From: an uncultured Ilumatobacter sp.
GTDB taxonomy: Bacteria; Actinomycetota; Acidimicrobiia; Acidimicrobiales; Ilumatobacteraceae
NCBI GenBank assembly: GCA_938049325.1
Contig: CALICC010000374.1
Location: 1-14,655 of the forward strand
Length of the DNA: 14,655 bases
Direction: 5' to 3'
Positions 14,292 to 14,655 of this stretch are shown here, piece after piece (position 1 is the first letter of the stretch; every line of letters begins with the position of its first letter). The notes under the pieces are model-generated. The model saw nothing but the letters and a program-made list of their open reading frames with translations. It was not told where the DNA came from and did no database searches. Both the position numbers and the translations under genes were made by a program.

Positions 14292-14655
14292 TCAGCTCAA
14301 GCACGTGTTTGTCGGCAGGTGATTCTCGTGGCGCAGGATTGCGTAGGAGAGCGCGTCGCTGCGAGTGCCGTCGGCGTTGGTCCAAGCCTCGACGAATCTT
14401 CCCTCCAGCCGGTAGCCGCAGTGTGCGAATACGGACTGCATCGCGACGTTGTCATCGCGCGCGGTGGCCTCGATCCGATGAAGCGCGCGATAGGTCGTGA
14501 AGAGATAGTCGGTCAGCCACATGACGGCTTGACGACCGATACGGCGTCCGCGATGTTCTTCGGCAACGCGCAAGTCGAACAACGGGCTGCCGGCTTCGAG
14601 ATCATCGAGATCCATGATTCGTAGCAGGCCAACTGTGGTAACCCCTTCGCAGATC
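14292..14655 (-). CDS. GNAT-family N-acetyltransferase (RimJ/RimL-like), N-terminus outside the window
   Basis: The minus strand is open from the window edge (first complete codon at 14654) to a TGA at 14292-14294, giving 120 residues of the C-terminal part. The acetyl-CoA-binding motif A is DLRVAEEHRGRRIGRQAVMW (Arg/Gly-rich R-x-x-R-x-x-I-G loop). It is followed by LHRIEATARDDNVAMQSVFAHCGYRLEGRFVEAW, typical of RimJ/RimL-type enzymes and of acetyltransferases acting on amines. The first Met in the window (14615) is internal: the preceding codons VTTVGLLRI fit the beta strand before motif A. The substrate is unknown. A good terminator follows the gene. Confidence 0.88.
   Translation of the reverse strand, partial: ICEGVTTVGLLRIMDLDDLEAGSPLFDLRVAEEHRGRRIGRQAVMWLTDYLFTTYRALHRIEATARDDNVAMQSVFAHCGYRLEGRFVEAWTNADGTRSDALSYAILRHENHLPTNTCLS

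Overview
The window is high-GC, gene-dense bacterial DNA. It has short intergenic gaps, ATGA-type overlaps between genes, possible leaderless starts, and secreted proteins carrying fibronectin type III (FN3), YHYH and DUF305 domains. This fits an actinomycete, and I would guess the Acidimicrobiia (Ilumatobacter-like). The lineage is inferred from style and gene content only; the window has no rRNA or other marker gene. I found no tRNA, rRNA, CRISPR array, insertion sequence, integrase or phage gene.

Layout. (1) 1-216: C-terminal tail of an unidentified plus-strand gene, followed by a hairpin. (2) 264-2427, minus strand: an animal-type haem peroxidase followed 34 bp later by a polytopic membrane protein. 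(3) 2564-6034, minus strand: a 1156-residue secreted protein with a zinc-dependent phospholipase C-type N-terminus, a Glu-Pro linker and three FN3 domains, ending in a strong intrinsic terminator. (4) 6168-7903, plus strand: a YHYH-domain lipoprotein overlapping a Tat-signal DUF305 protein, a probable envelope metal-related pair. (5) 7924-8799 (minus): an APH-type phosphotransferase. 8877-9335 (plus): an orphan 152-residue protein. (6) 9339-12511, minus strand: a two-gene operon made of a UGSC-type selenoprotein and a succinate-semialdehyde-dehydrogenase-like enzyme. (7) 12709-14042, plus strand: a BNR/Asp-box propeller protein and an NTF2/SnoaL-like protein behind a SoxR/MerR-type promoter. 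(8) 14292-14655, minus strand: the C-terminal part of a GNAT acetyltransferase with its terminator.

The main result is item 6. What looks like two ORFs, 12203-12541 and 10787-12184, is one frame interrupted only by a UGA. It reads M-G-C-U-G-S-C-T-P. A two-part stem-loop begins two bases after the UGA; its apical loop is 17 nt downstream with G as the second loop base, as expected of a bacterial SECIS element. Read through, the gene makes a 574-residue selenoprotein with Sec103, joining a UGSC domain to a larger domain with a GWSDGLPIVPPT signature. Its last 13 bases overlap the aldehyde dehydrogenase gene, so the two are probably translationally coupled.

The second regulatory result is upstream of the divergent BNR/NTF2 pair. 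There is a perfect CCTCAA-N6-TTGAGG box between a TTGACC -35 and a TACCGT -10 separated by 19 bp, the distorted spacing used by SoxR and other MerR-family activators. The -10 lies so close to the ATG that the mRNA is probably leaderless. Redox sensing next to a selenoprotein operon is suggestive, but nothing in the sequence proves a functional link.
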